Positions 1-5,491 are shown, counted from the stretch's first letter. The stretch: 5,565 nt of DNA from Paenibacillus sp. JCM 18996 (GCA_001313085.1 BBFE01000080.1:1-5565), one strand, 5' to 3'. Numbers and translations: made by a program. The notes: a model not told the origin generated them from the letters alone.

Positions 1-21
1 ACCCTGAATTGAATATGATAT

Positions 22-97
22 TCCCTGATAGCTCAGTTGGTAGAGCACTCGACTGTTAATCGAGTTGTCACAGGTTCGAGTCCTGTTCGGGGAGCCA
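22..97 (+). tRNA. trnN: tRNA-Asn (anticodon GTT)
   Basis: Complete cloverleaf. The acceptor stem pairs 22-28 with 87-93, the anticodon stem is CTCGA/TCGAG, the anticodon GTT is at 55-57, and the T-stem is ACAGG/CCTGT. The discriminator base is G and CCA is encoded at 95-97. It is the first gene of the array; only 21 bases precede it, so any rRNA operon or promoter upstream is outside the window. Confidence 0.97.
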
Positions 98-102
98 TTT
101 AT

Positions 103-195
103 GGAGAGGTGTCCGAGTTTGGTCGAAGGAGCACGATTGGAAATCGTGTAGGCGTCACAAGCGTCTCAAGGGTTCGAATCCCTTTCTCTCCGCCA
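103..195 (+). tRNA. trnS: tRNA-Ser (anticodon GGA)
   Basis: Class II tRNA of 93 bases with the long variable arm typical of serine tRNAs. The acceptor stem GGAGAGG pairs with TCTCTCC, the anticodon stem is CACGA/TCGTG, and the anticodon GGA is at 139-141. The T-stem is AAGGG/CCCTT and CCA is encoded. It reads UCC and UCU codons and lies 5 bases after tRNA-Asn. Confidence 0.97.
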
Positions 196-202
196 TAAGT
201 TT

Positions 203-277
203 GGCCCGTTGGTCAAGGGGTTAAGACACCTCCCTTTCACGGAGGTAACAGGGGTTCGAATCCCCTACGGGTCACCA
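203..277 (+). tRNA. trnE: tRNA-Glu (anticodon TTC)
   Basis: 75-base tRNA. The acceptor GGCCCGT pairs with ACGGGTC with one G-T pair. The anticodon stem is CCTCC/GGAGG with TTC at 236-238, the T-loop is TTCGAAT, and CCA is encoded. It is the last tRNA before an 80-base spacer that carries a promoter, so it may end the first transcription unit or be read through. Confidence 0.97.
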
Positions 278-308
278 TTTCTATGAAACTAATATACATG
301 ATTTTCTT

Positions 309-337
309 TTGACTTTACATTAAATAAAGAATATAAT
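309..337 (+). promoter_or_regulatory. Internal sigma-A promoter in the tRNA array
   Basis: TTGACT at 309-314 and TATAAT at 332-337 are separated by exactly 17 bases in an A/T-rich spacer. The predicted transcript start is near 344, about 14 bases before tRNA-Val. The -10 box is perfect and the -35 box differs from consensus only in its last base. It would let the 15 downstream tRNAs be transcribed independently of the upstream unit. Confidence 0.82.
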
Positions 338-357
338 GAAAATCTGATTCCTTCTAT

Positions 358-433
358 GGAGGCTTAGCTCAGCTGGGAGAGCATCTGCCTTACAAGCAGA
401 GGGTCGGCGGTTCGATCCCGTCAGCCTCCACCA
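358..433 (+). tRNA. trnV: tRNA-Val (anticodon TAC)
   Basis: 76-base tRNA with acceptor GGAGGCT/AGCCTCC, anticodon stem TCTGC/GCAGA, anticodon TAC at 391-393 and encoded CCA. Its acceptor stem is identical to that of the tRNA-Tyr at 891-975. It is the first gene after the internal promoter. Confidence 0.97.
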
Positions 434-450
434 TAGAACTTTTTTAACGA

Positions 451-524
<74 letters not shown>

Positions 525-536
525 TATTACTTCCTA

Positions 537-579
537 TCGCAAAGTAAATTCATCATGGATGGATACATTTACTTTGCGA
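537..579. repeat. Perfect 13-bp inverted repeat between fMet and Asp tRNAs
   Basis: The arms at 537-549 (TCGCAAAGTAAAT) and 567-579 (ATTTACTTTGCGA) are exact reverse complements around a 17-base loop. No T-run follows, so it is not a standard intrinsic terminator. In the precursor RNA it would be a stable hairpin in the otherwise unstructured spacer. It could be a processing or stability element, or a remnant of a small mobile repeat; the sequence alone does not decide. Confidence 0.85.
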
Positions 580-596
580 GCACTTATCCTTTGGGA

Positions 597-605
597 TGAT
601 ATTAT
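597..605 (+). promoter_or_regulatory. Weak candidate extended -10 before tRNA-Asp
   Basis: TGATATTAT fits the extended -10 pattern TGnTATAAT with one mismatch in the hexamer. No -35 box lies at normal spacing, and it ends only 2 bases before the mature tRNA-Asp. The transcript would therefore start inside the tRNA, which argues against it being functional. Confidence 0.15.
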
Positions 606-607
606 AC

Positions 608-684
608 GGAGCTGTGGTGTAGAGGCCTAACATGCCTGCCTGTCACGCAGGAGACCGCGAGTTCGAATCTCGTCAGCTCCGCCA
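608..684 (+). tRNA. trnD: tRNA-Asp (anticodon GTC)
   Basis: 77-base tRNA with acceptor GGAGCTG/CAGCTCC, anticodon stem CCTGC/GCAGG, anticodon GTC at 642-644, T-loop TTCGAAT, discriminator G and encoded CCA. Confidence 0.97.
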
Positions 685-708
685 TTTAATTTCAATCATG
701 TAATGTAA

Positions 709-781
<73 letters not shown>

Positions 782-802
782 CTTTGTTAGTTTAATGCAG
801 AT

Positions 803-878
<76 letters not shown>

Positions 879-890
879 TGCAGCATTCCT

Positions 891-975
891 GGAGGCTTAG
901 TGAAGTGGCTAAACACGGCAGACTGTAAATCTGCTCTCTACGAGTTCGGTGGTTCGAATCCATCAGCCTCCACCA
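891..975 (+). tRNA. trnY: tRNA-Tyr (anticodon GTA)
   Basis: 85-base class II tRNA with the long variable arm of bacterial tyrosine tRNAs. The acceptor is GGAGGCT/AGCCTCC, the anticodon stem GCAGA/TCTGC, the anticodon GTA is at 925-927, and CCA is encoded. Its first nine bases and last 13 bases match tRNA-Val in this array. Confidence 0.97.
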
Positions 976-984
976 CTTAAATAC

Positions 985-1058
985 AGGGGCATAGTTTAAA
1001 GGTAGAACAAAGGTCTCCAAAACCTTTGGTGTGGGTTCGATTCCTGCTGCCCCTGCCA
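985..1058 (+). tRNA. trnW: tRNA-Trp (anticodon CCA)
   Basis: 74-base tRNA with acceptor AGGGGCA/TGCCCCT, anticodon stem AAGGT/ACCTT, anticodon CCA at 1017-1019, discriminator G and encoded CCA end. Confidence 0.97.
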
Positions 1059-1071
1059 AAGTATTCAATAT

Positions 1072-1148
1072 GGCGGTCGTGGCGAAGGGGTTAACGCACC
1101 GGATTGTGGCTCCGGCATTCGTGGGTTCAAGTCCCATCGATCGCCCCA
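1072..1148 (+). tRNA. trnH: tRNA-His (anticodon GTG)
   Basis: The start includes the extra G at position -1 (1072), which pairs with discriminator C at 1145; this is the hallmark of histidine tRNAs. The acceptor GCGGTCG pairs with CGATCGC with one G-T pair, the anticodon stem is CCGGA/TCCGG, the anticodon GTG is at 1106-1108, and CCA is encoded. Confidence 0.97.
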
Positions 1149-1156
1149 TTTCATAT

Positions 1157-1228
1157 TGGGGATTAGCCAAGCGGTAAGGCAACGGACTTTGACTCCGTCA
1201 TGCCTAGGTTCGAATCCTAGATCCCCAG
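1157..1228 (+). tRNA. trnQ: tRNA-Gln (anticodon TTG), no encoded CCA
   Basis: 72-base body with acceptor TGGGGAT/ATCCCCA, anticodon stem ACGGA/TCCGT and anticodon TTG at 1189-1191. Discriminator G at 1228 is followed by TAT, so CCA is added after transcription. Confidence 0.96.
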
Positions 1229-1237
1229 TATTCTTTT

Positions 1238-1313
1238 GCGGAAGTGGCTCAGCGGTAGAGCATCGCCTTGCCAAGGCGAGGGTCGCGGGTTCGATTCCCG
1301 TCGTTCCGCTCCA
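1238..1313 (+). tRNA. trnG: tRNA-Gly (anticodon GCC) with one extra base in the acceptor stem
   Basis: The anticodon GCC is at 1270-1272 in stem TCGCC/GGCGA and CCA is encoded. The 5' acceptor strand is GCGGAAG, so the 3' strand should read CTTCCGC directly after the T-stem. The sequence instead reads CGTTCCGC at 1302-1309, giving 76 bases rather than the usual 75 and a bulged G next to the T-stem. Everything else is standard. This is either a base-call error or a tRNA with an unusual bulge. Confidence 0.9.
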
Positions 1314-1323
1314 TTTATTTTAT

Positions 1324-1397
1324 GGCGCCATAGCCAAGTGGTAAGGCAGAGCTCTGCAAAAGCTTTACCCCCAGTTCGAGTCTGGGTGGCGCCTCCA
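1324..1397 (+). tRNA. trnC: tRNA-Cys (anticodon GCA)
   Basis: 74-base tRNA with acceptor GGCGCCA/TGGCGCC, anticodon GCA at 1356-1358 in stem GAGCT/AGCTT (one G-T pair), discriminator T and encoded CCA. Confidence 0.96.
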
Positions 1398-1409
1398 CCT
1401 TTTTTATAA

Positions 1410-1498
1410 GCCGGAGTGGCGGAATCGGCAGACGCACAGGACTTAAAATCCTGCGGTAGGTGACTACCGTACCAGTTCAAGTCTGGTCTTCGGCACCA
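1410..1498 (+). tRNA. trnL1: tRNA-Leu (anticodon TAA)
   Basis: 89-base class II tRNA with a long variable arm (GGTAG..CTACC). The acceptor GCCGGAG pairs with CTTCGGC with one G-T pair, the anticodon stem is CAGGA/TCCTG, the anticodon TAA is at 1444-1446, and CCA is encoded. It reads UUA. Confidence 0.97.
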
Positions 1499-1515
1499 CC
1501 AAATGTGCGTATTAT

Positions 1516-1592
1516 GTGCCCTTAGCTCAGCTGGATAGAGCGTTTGACTACGAATCAAAAGGTCAGGAGTTCGAATCTCTTAGGGCACGCCA
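1516..1592 (+). tRNA. trnR: tRNA-Arg (anticodon ACG)
   Basis: 77-base tRNA with acceptor GTGCCCT/AGGGCAC, anticodon stem TTTGA/TCAAA, anticodon ACG at 1550-1552 and encoded CCA. Its wobble A34 is normally converted to inosine by TadA to read CGU, CGC and CGA. It interrupts the run of leucine tRNAs. Confidence 0.97.
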
Positions 1593-1614
1593 TTTCAATC
1601 AAGTTTCTACATTA

Positions 1615-1697
1615 GCCGGTGTGGCGGAATTGGCAGACGCGCGCGACTCAAAATCGTGAGGGAAACCGTGGGGGTTCGAGTCCCTTCACCGGCACCA
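1615..1697 (+). tRNA. trnL2: tRNA-Leu (anticodon CAA)
   Basis: 83-base class II tRNA with acceptor GCCGGTG/CACCGGC, anticodon CAA at 1649-1651 in stem CGCGA/TCGTG, and encoded CCA. It reads UUG. It shares the D-arm block GGCGGAATTGGCAGACGC with the next gene. The T-stem has two G-T pairs. Confidence 0.95.
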
Positions 1698-1716
1698 TAA
1701 GTATCTTTACTGCCGT

Positions 1717-1796
1717 GCGCGTATGGCGGAATTGGCAGACGCACTAGACTTAGGATCTAGCGGGAGACCGTGGGGGTTCAAGTCCCTCTACGCGCA
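1717..1796 (+). tRNA. trnL3: tRNA-Leu (anticodon TAG), no encoded CCA
   Basis: 80-base class II tRNA with acceptor GCGCGTA/TACGCGC, anticodon stem CTAGA/TCTAG and anticodon TAG at 1751-1753. Discriminator A at 1796 is followed by TAC rather than CCA. It is the last tRNA, only 5 bases before the terminator stem. Confidence 0.95.
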
Positions 1797-1801
1797 TACC
1801 T

Positions 1802-1843
1802 AAAAAAAGCTCATTGATCTTAAACGGTCTATGAGCTTTTTTT
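1802..1843. terminator. Bidirectional intrinsic terminator
   Basis: A perfect 13-bp inverted repeat, AAAAAAAGCTCAT (1802-1814) and ATGAGCTTTTTTT (1831-1843), encloses a 16-base loop. Read on either strand it gives a hairpin ending in seven T residues. It can therefore stop the tRNA transcript on the + strand and the convergent regulator transcript on the - strand. Confidence 0.9.
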
Positions 1844-1871
1844 CATTGCTGCGGGTGGAAGGGCAGCCCCA

Positions 1872-2886
1872 CTACGGTGAATCGCAAGAAGCTGTAGAGC
1901 TTCGAATCCGTAATGCCGACGGTAATATGATGGTTTGCCGGTCTTCGTCCGCTCTGTCTTTGATTCGATTAATGAGCAATTGAATGCCCATGCTGCCAAA
2001 TTGATATGCGGGCTGTGAAGCGACAGTGAGAAATGGATCAATTGCGGATTCCTCGCCCAGATCGTTAAAACAAGCCACGGACATATCTCCAGGCACCTGC
2101 AGCCCTTTGGCTCTAAGAGCCCGGAGGCGCCCAGCTCGATAAAGTTGTTGCCCGCAAAAAAGAGCAGTAGGCGGAGTCGGCAGGCTTAGAAGCTCTTTAA
2201 TATGAGCCTCGTCTTGATGAGAGGTATATCCAGCCTCCACAATCAAATCGGGATCTAAAGGGATATCGTTTAATTTTAGCGTTTGTAACCTGTTAGTCGG
2301 TCGCGTGAAGTAGAGATGTTCCGGGAACCTTGGATGCATGCGATTCGTCTATGCCCCAAGCTGGTCAAATGCTCGACCAGGCGGCGAGCGCCATCCCTGC
2401 TGTCTCCCAATACCCTGTCGCAATCGATCCCCGGTACTTCTCTATCCAGCAATACAAAAGGAATATTATGCTTCTCGAGCATTTTTTTAAATGATCGTAC
2501 GACTGGTCTCCCGAGGGAGCGAATAAAACTCCATCGACGCGGGTTGATAGGATCATAGATACTTATTCTTTTTTTCCTTTAGGGTGTTCTCGTCGCTGTT
2601 GCCAAATAATAATCTGTACCCCTGACGCATCGCTGCATCCTCGGCCCCTCTGGCGAGCGTCGTAAAAAAACGGATTGGTAATGTCCGTAATTAATAGGGA
2701 AAGAATCTGCGTTTGCTGCAGAACGAGACTTCGGGCTGCCGTGTTCGGGACGTAACTTAATTCTTCCATTACTTTGCGGACGCGGGACCTCGTCTTTTCG
2801 CTGATTCGGCCTGTGTTATTGATAACTCTGGAAACCGTCATTGCGGAAACGTCGGCTTGTTTGGCGATATCGTATATGGTAACCAT
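1872..2886 (-). pseudogene. LacI-family transcriptional regulator, frame broken by several indels
   Basis: A DNA-binding repressor of the LacI/GalR family, of near-normal length (about 338 codons). From the ATG at 2886 (upstream AAAGGA) the N-terminus begins MVTIYDIAKQADVSAMTVSR, the typical helix-turn-helix, followed by the hinge-helix motif YVPNTAARSL. The sugar-binding core is spread over several frames: STRVDGVLFAPSGD, then LGHRRIACIQGS and DRLTGYKR, then VPGDMSVACFND and ILPSALRIRSST. Four uncorrected frame breaks lie near 2664-2670 (one extra base in a run of seven), 2557-2562 (one or four bases missing), 2482-2488 (one base missing in a run) and 2276-2282 (one or four bases missing). 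A compensating pair at about 2151-2153 and 2126-2127 scrambles what should read GNNFIELGALRAL. No other stop codons are seen, so the damage is recent or is sequencing error. Divergent to the dehydratase operon, it is its likely local repressor; the effector is unknown. Confidence 0.88.
2815..2826. promoter_or_regulatory. Operator-like sequence inside the regulator's helix-turn-helix codons
   Basis: GTTATTGATAAC is an imperfect palindrome. Within the 17 bases 2813-2829 it differs by one base from 2981-2997 in the intergenic region. It encodes Val-Ile-Asn-Asn on the - strand, a very common LacI-family string, so coding constraint may fully explain it. The alternative is a second, looping operator. 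Confidence 0.35.
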
Positions 2887-2931
2887 GATGTGTTCATTCC
2901 TTTGAAAAAACCTAATATTTTGCCTGCTCTG

Positions 2932-2960
2932 ATTGTAGTGAAAAAATGAATTGACAGCAA
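2932..2960 (-). promoter_or_regulatory. Likely promoter of the LacI-family regulator
   Basis: On the - strand, TTGCTG (2960-2955) and TACAAT (2937-2932) are separated by exactly 17 bases, with a start expected near 2925. That leaves a leader of about 40 bases before the ATG. Its -35 box overlaps that of the divergent dehydratase promoter, so the two may compete for RNA polymerase. Confidence 0.65.
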
Positions 2961-2979
2961 GTAAAGATGTTGTTATTTT
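2951..2979 (+). promoter_or_regulatory. Promoter of the dehydratase operon
   Basis: A perfect TTGACA at 2951-2956 is followed after 17 bases by TATTTT at 2974-2979, with an upstream TG at 2971-2972 making an extended -10. The start is expected near 2986, inside the palindrome at 2983-2994. This arrangement suits repression by blocking initiation. Confidence 0.75.
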
Positions 2980-2982
2980 GGT

Positions 2983-2994
2983 GTTATCGATAAC
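2983..2994. promoter_or_regulatory. Probable LacI-family operator palindrome
   Basis: GTTATCGATAAC is a perfect 12-bp palindrome with a central CG, the form typical of LacI/GalR-family operators. It overlaps the predicted transcript start of the dehydratase operon and lies 20 bases before the small-subunit start codon. It is the best candidate site for the divergent regulator; this is inferred from position and symmetry. Confidence 0.65.
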
Positions 2995-3014
2995 TCTTTA
3001 TGGAGGTGATAGAG

Positions 3015-3341
3015 ATGGCGGACGAGATAAGGGCAGGCGCAGAGGCACTTGTAATGGATAACAAGGATCATGTAGCGACGGCGTTAAAGGATATGGAAGC
3101 AGGACAAACGATTGCTTATCGTTCGGGTGACGAGGTTGTGGAATTGAAACTTATGAATGCGGTTCCATTTGGTCACAAGGTGGCCATACAGCAGATTTCG
3201 GCGGGGACGAAAATCCGTAAATATGGTGAGGTCATCGGAAGAGCTACCACTGATATTGCGGCAGGCGAGCACGTACACGTACATAATGTGGAAGGGATCC
3301 GCGGACGCGGGGACCAGGCTAAGGAGGCCCTGAAGGTATGA
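3015..3341 (+). CDS. UxaA-type dehydratase small subunit (SAF domain)
   Basis: A 108-residue cytoplasmic protein corresponding to the N-terminal SAF domain of altronate dehydratase (UxaA/GarD family). Recognisable stretches are MNAVPFGHKVAI (47-58, with the conserved Gly-His-Lys), KYGEVIGRA (69-77) and GEHVHVHN (84-91). The ATG at 3015 is preferred over the in-frame ATG at 3000 because a strong GGAGGTGA (3002-3009) sits just before it and would lie inside the longer reading. In UxaA of many bacteria this domain is fused to the catalytic part; here it is a separate gene, ending in an ATGA overlap with the large subunit, so the two are probably co-translated and form a complex. The reaction expected from the family is loss of water from D-altronate to give 2-keto-3-deoxygluconate. 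A sulfolactate lyase alpha subunit (SuyA) has the same architecture and cannot be excluded. This gene shows no frame damage. Confidence 0.88.
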   Translation: MADEIRAGAEALVMDNKDHVATALKDMEAGQTIAYRSGDEVVELKLMNAVPFGHKVAIQQISAGTKIRKYGEVIGRATTDIAAGEHVHVHNVEGIRGRGDQAKEALKV

Positions 3342-4499
3342 GTACGATTCTTGGATACAGAAGACCCAACGGAGATATAGGGATCCGCAATCATTTGTTA
3401 ATTATTCCAACTGTTATATGCGCCAATCAGGTATGTACGCGGATCACGCAAATGGTTCCGGATACGGTAGCGATTCCGCATCAGCACGGATGCTCTCAGA
3501 TCGGAGCGGATAAAGATCGGACGTTTGATGTATTGGCGGGCACAGGAAAGAACCCAAACGTCGGGGGCGTCATCATTATTTCTCTTGGCTGCGAGGTTGT
3601 GGATCCAGTGGCTTTGGCTGAAGCGATAAAGTTAACAGGCAAACCTGTTGAGGTCTTCGATATCCAATCCGTCGGCGGCTCGGTAAAAGCCATTCAGCAC
3701 GGAGTGGAGCTTGCCCGCAGGATGAAACAGCAGCTGGATGCGGAGCAGAAGGTTCCGGTGCCGCTGAGCGAACTACGGGTGGGAGTGAAGTGCGGGGGCT
3801 CGGACGCTACGTCAGGGCTTGCTTCGAACCCGGCGCTGGGTGCGGCGGCTGACTCGTTGATCGGAGAAGGCGGAAGCATCGTTATTGGAGAAACGACGGA
3901 AATTATCGGCGCGGAGCATGTTCTGGCCGAGCGCTGCAGAACGAGTGAAATTAAAGACCAACTTTACCATATCGTTGACCGTTTTGAAAAAAGAAGTGGA
4001 GCGGATGGGAGCGGACATGCGCGGAGGAAATCCGAGCCCGGGCAACATTGCCGGCGGATTGACCACTATTGAGGAGAAATCTCTGGGATGCATCAGCAAG
4101 TGCGGGACCGCTCCGATTGAAGGCGTAATCGAGTACGCTGAATTGCTGCCGGGTAAAGGCTTGTATTTCATGGATTCACCGGGCAATGACATCGAGTGTG
4201 TATCGGGAATGGCCGCTGGAGGAGCCCACATTGTGTGTTTCACAACCGGAAGAGGAACGCCTACCGGTTCCGCGGTGATCCCTGTTATTAAAATTACGGG
4301 AAACAAAAGAATGTTCGACCGGATGTCGGACAATATGGATGTTGACGTCAGCGCTATGCTCGAAGGGACCTTGTCGCTCCAGGATGCGGGGAACCGCATC
4401 TGGGAGGAAATCAAAGAGGTGGCGAACGGAAAGCTGACCAAAGCGGAGGTACTGGGCCATCAGGAATTCAGCATTAACCGCATCGGGCCGAGCTTGTAA
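3338..4499 (+). CDS. uxaA: UxaA-type dehydratase large (catalytic) subunit, one frameshift
   Basis: Corrected for one base, this encodes 386 residues matching the catalytic C-terminal part of altronate dehydratase (UxaA/GarD superfamily). Conserved family stretches are GYRRPNGDIGIRNH (6-19), HQHGCSQIGAD (48-58), NPNVGGVIIISLGCE (72-86), KCGGSDATSGLASNP (151-165), MRGGNPSPGNIAGGLTTIEE (227-246) and GTPTGSAVIPVIKITGN (306-322). The His and Cys residues of the second and third stretches are likely metal or active-site residues by family knowledge. The frame breaks in the six-A run at 3987-3992: with five A residues, DRFEK continues directly into EVERMGADMRGG. AAGGAGG at 3321-3327 serves the start at 3338, which overlaps the small-subunit stop. 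Altronate dehydration is the best guess; galactarate or another sugar acid, or sulfolactate (SuyB-like), remains possible because no diagnostic neighbour lies in the window. Confidence 0.85.
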
Positions 4500-4529
4500 G
4501 CTGGACTATGGAATGTAGATCGGTTATTG

Positions 4530-4556
4530 TCTCGCAATGTTGATAGATGCGCGAGA
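4530..4556. repeat. Short inverted repeat after the dehydratase operon
   Basis: TCTCGC (4530-4535) and GCGAGA (4551-4556) are reverse complements around a 15-base loop, about 30 bases after the large-subunit stop. No T-run follows it. It may protect the 3' end of the mRNA or be chance. Confidence 0.35.
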
Positions 4557-4592
4557 AAGAAATTGAAGCGAATCCGATGAAAAGTTTTTTTT

Positions 4593-4630
4593 AAACCCAT
4601 TGGAGAGGGAACTATCCGGTGGGTTTTCTT
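4593..4630 (+). terminator. Intrinsic terminator of the dehydratase operon
   Basis: AAACCCATTGGA (4593-4604) pairs with TCCGGTGGGTTT (4615-4626) through 12 positions, two of them G-T, with a 10-base loop. The stem runs into TTTTCTT. It lies about 95 bases after the large-subunit stop. A separate run of eight T residues precedes the stem (4585-4592). Confidence 0.8.
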
Positions 4631-4787
4631 ATGTGTAAATAGGCAGCAGCTTTAATAAGGCTTCGAATATTTTTTTGGGCCGGGGAAGCTCCCGGTACTT
4701 TGTCTCGTGCGAGCGGCGGCATGTACTCTTCAGGCTTTTTTTCAGTAGAATAAAGGGGGAAGAACAATATAGAGAAGAGGCGCTGAC

Positions 4788-5491
4788 ATGTCAAAAAAAT
4801 AAATATTGGCTGATCGGACTGGGTACACTCTCGTTTATTGCCGTAATTACGATTGGTTTGCTGCTCCTTTCCCCCTCTCGAGACAAACAATCGCAGAAGG
4901 CGTCGGCTCCAGCCCCAGCCCCAGCGGAAAACGGAAGCGGTCCGGTATCGAAACCGCAGGAACCTGCTGCCAAGCCTGAAGCGGGAACCTCCGCAGGAAG
5001 CGGAAGCACACCGGACAATGGCGTGGCAGGAGGCCCGAGCAAAGCAGGCGGCGCCAGCGGAAGTGCTGGGCGCTCGGCGACAGAGGATAACAAGGCGGGC
5101 GCAGCCCTGCCGTCCGGAGGGAAAAAAGCCTGCAGCAGAGCAAGGCGGAAGCGTTTCTTCTCCGGAGATTACGCCGGAGTATGCGGGTACTTTTATCAGC
5201 GATGAACAACATCGACTGGAAGGAAAAGCCATTATCTATACTAAAGACGGCAGGAAACTTGTAAGGCTGACCGATTTCAAAGCAGACGCCGGAGCGGAGC
5301 TGCATGCCATTTTGACGAAAAAGGGAGCTAAAGCCGCCGAAGGCAAGGACCTGGGTAAAATCGCCGCGAATGAACCGGTACAGGAACTGGAAATATCGGC
5401 ATCCGCAGATTTTAATCAGTTCAACCAATTGATTCTGTACAATCCGGCTTCCAAAACGGAATATGGAAGAGCTTCGCTCGATAAGTTTTAG
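4788..5491 (+). CDS. Membrane-anchored DM13-like domain protein, two frameshifts
   Basis: With two one-base corrections this is a 233-residue extracytoplasmic protein. Residues 1-5 are basic, 6-28 form one hydrophobic membrane segment (WLIGLGTLSFIAVITIGLLL is its core), and no lipobox cysteine is present, so it is probably anchored by an uncleaved segment. Residues 32-130 are a low-complexity Ala/Pro/Gly/Ser linker. From about 133 to 231 the pattern matches a DM13 domain: GTFISDEQHRLEGKA, LVRLTDFKADAGAELHAIL, KDLGKI and LILYNPASKTEYGRASL. DM13 domains are proposed redox or heme-associated modules, but the usual cysteine near the end is Asn here (YNP). The ATG at 4788 has GAAGAGG upstream at 4774-4780. 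One extra A in 4793-4799 and one in 5122-5127 explain both frame changes. Without the first correction only a TTG start at 4675 gives this frame. I found no convincing promoter at 4631-4787. Confidence 0.75.

Noticed and set aside
2887..3014. Catabolite-repression (CcpA) site in the divergent promoter region
   Set aside because: Apart from the GTTATCGATAAC palindrome, nothing fits the WTGNAANCGNWNNCW consensus well enough to call.
3812..4460. Open frames of 94 and 209 codons on the - strand under the dehydratase large subunit
   Set aside because: They are antisense to a strongly conserved catalytic sequence and have no motifs of their own.
4680..4695. A short G/C hairpin (CCGGG...CCCGG) upstream of the DM13-like gene, considered as a terminator or riboswitch stem
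   Set aside because: The stem is only about five pairs with a short loop, no T-run follows on either strand in the right place, and no wider conserved RNA structure is visible.
4500..4787. Search for a promoter or ECF-sigma site driving the DM13-like gene
   Set aside because: TAGAAT at 4746-4751 resembles a -10 box but has no -35 partner at 15-19 bases, and no GGAAC/CGTC-type pair with proper spacing was found.
4612..5232. A 206-codon open frame on the - strand opposite the DM13-like gene, whose last ~36 codons look protein-like
   Set aside because: It ends inside the + strand terminator hairpin, has no terminator of its own, and most of it is Arg/Ser/Leu/Cys-rich shadow of the Ala/Pro linker codons on the other strand.
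4847..5428. A 193-codon open frame on the - strand under the DM13-like gene
   Set aside because: It lies wholly antisense to the better-supported gene, has no recognisable motif, and its start lacks a convincing ribosome binding site.
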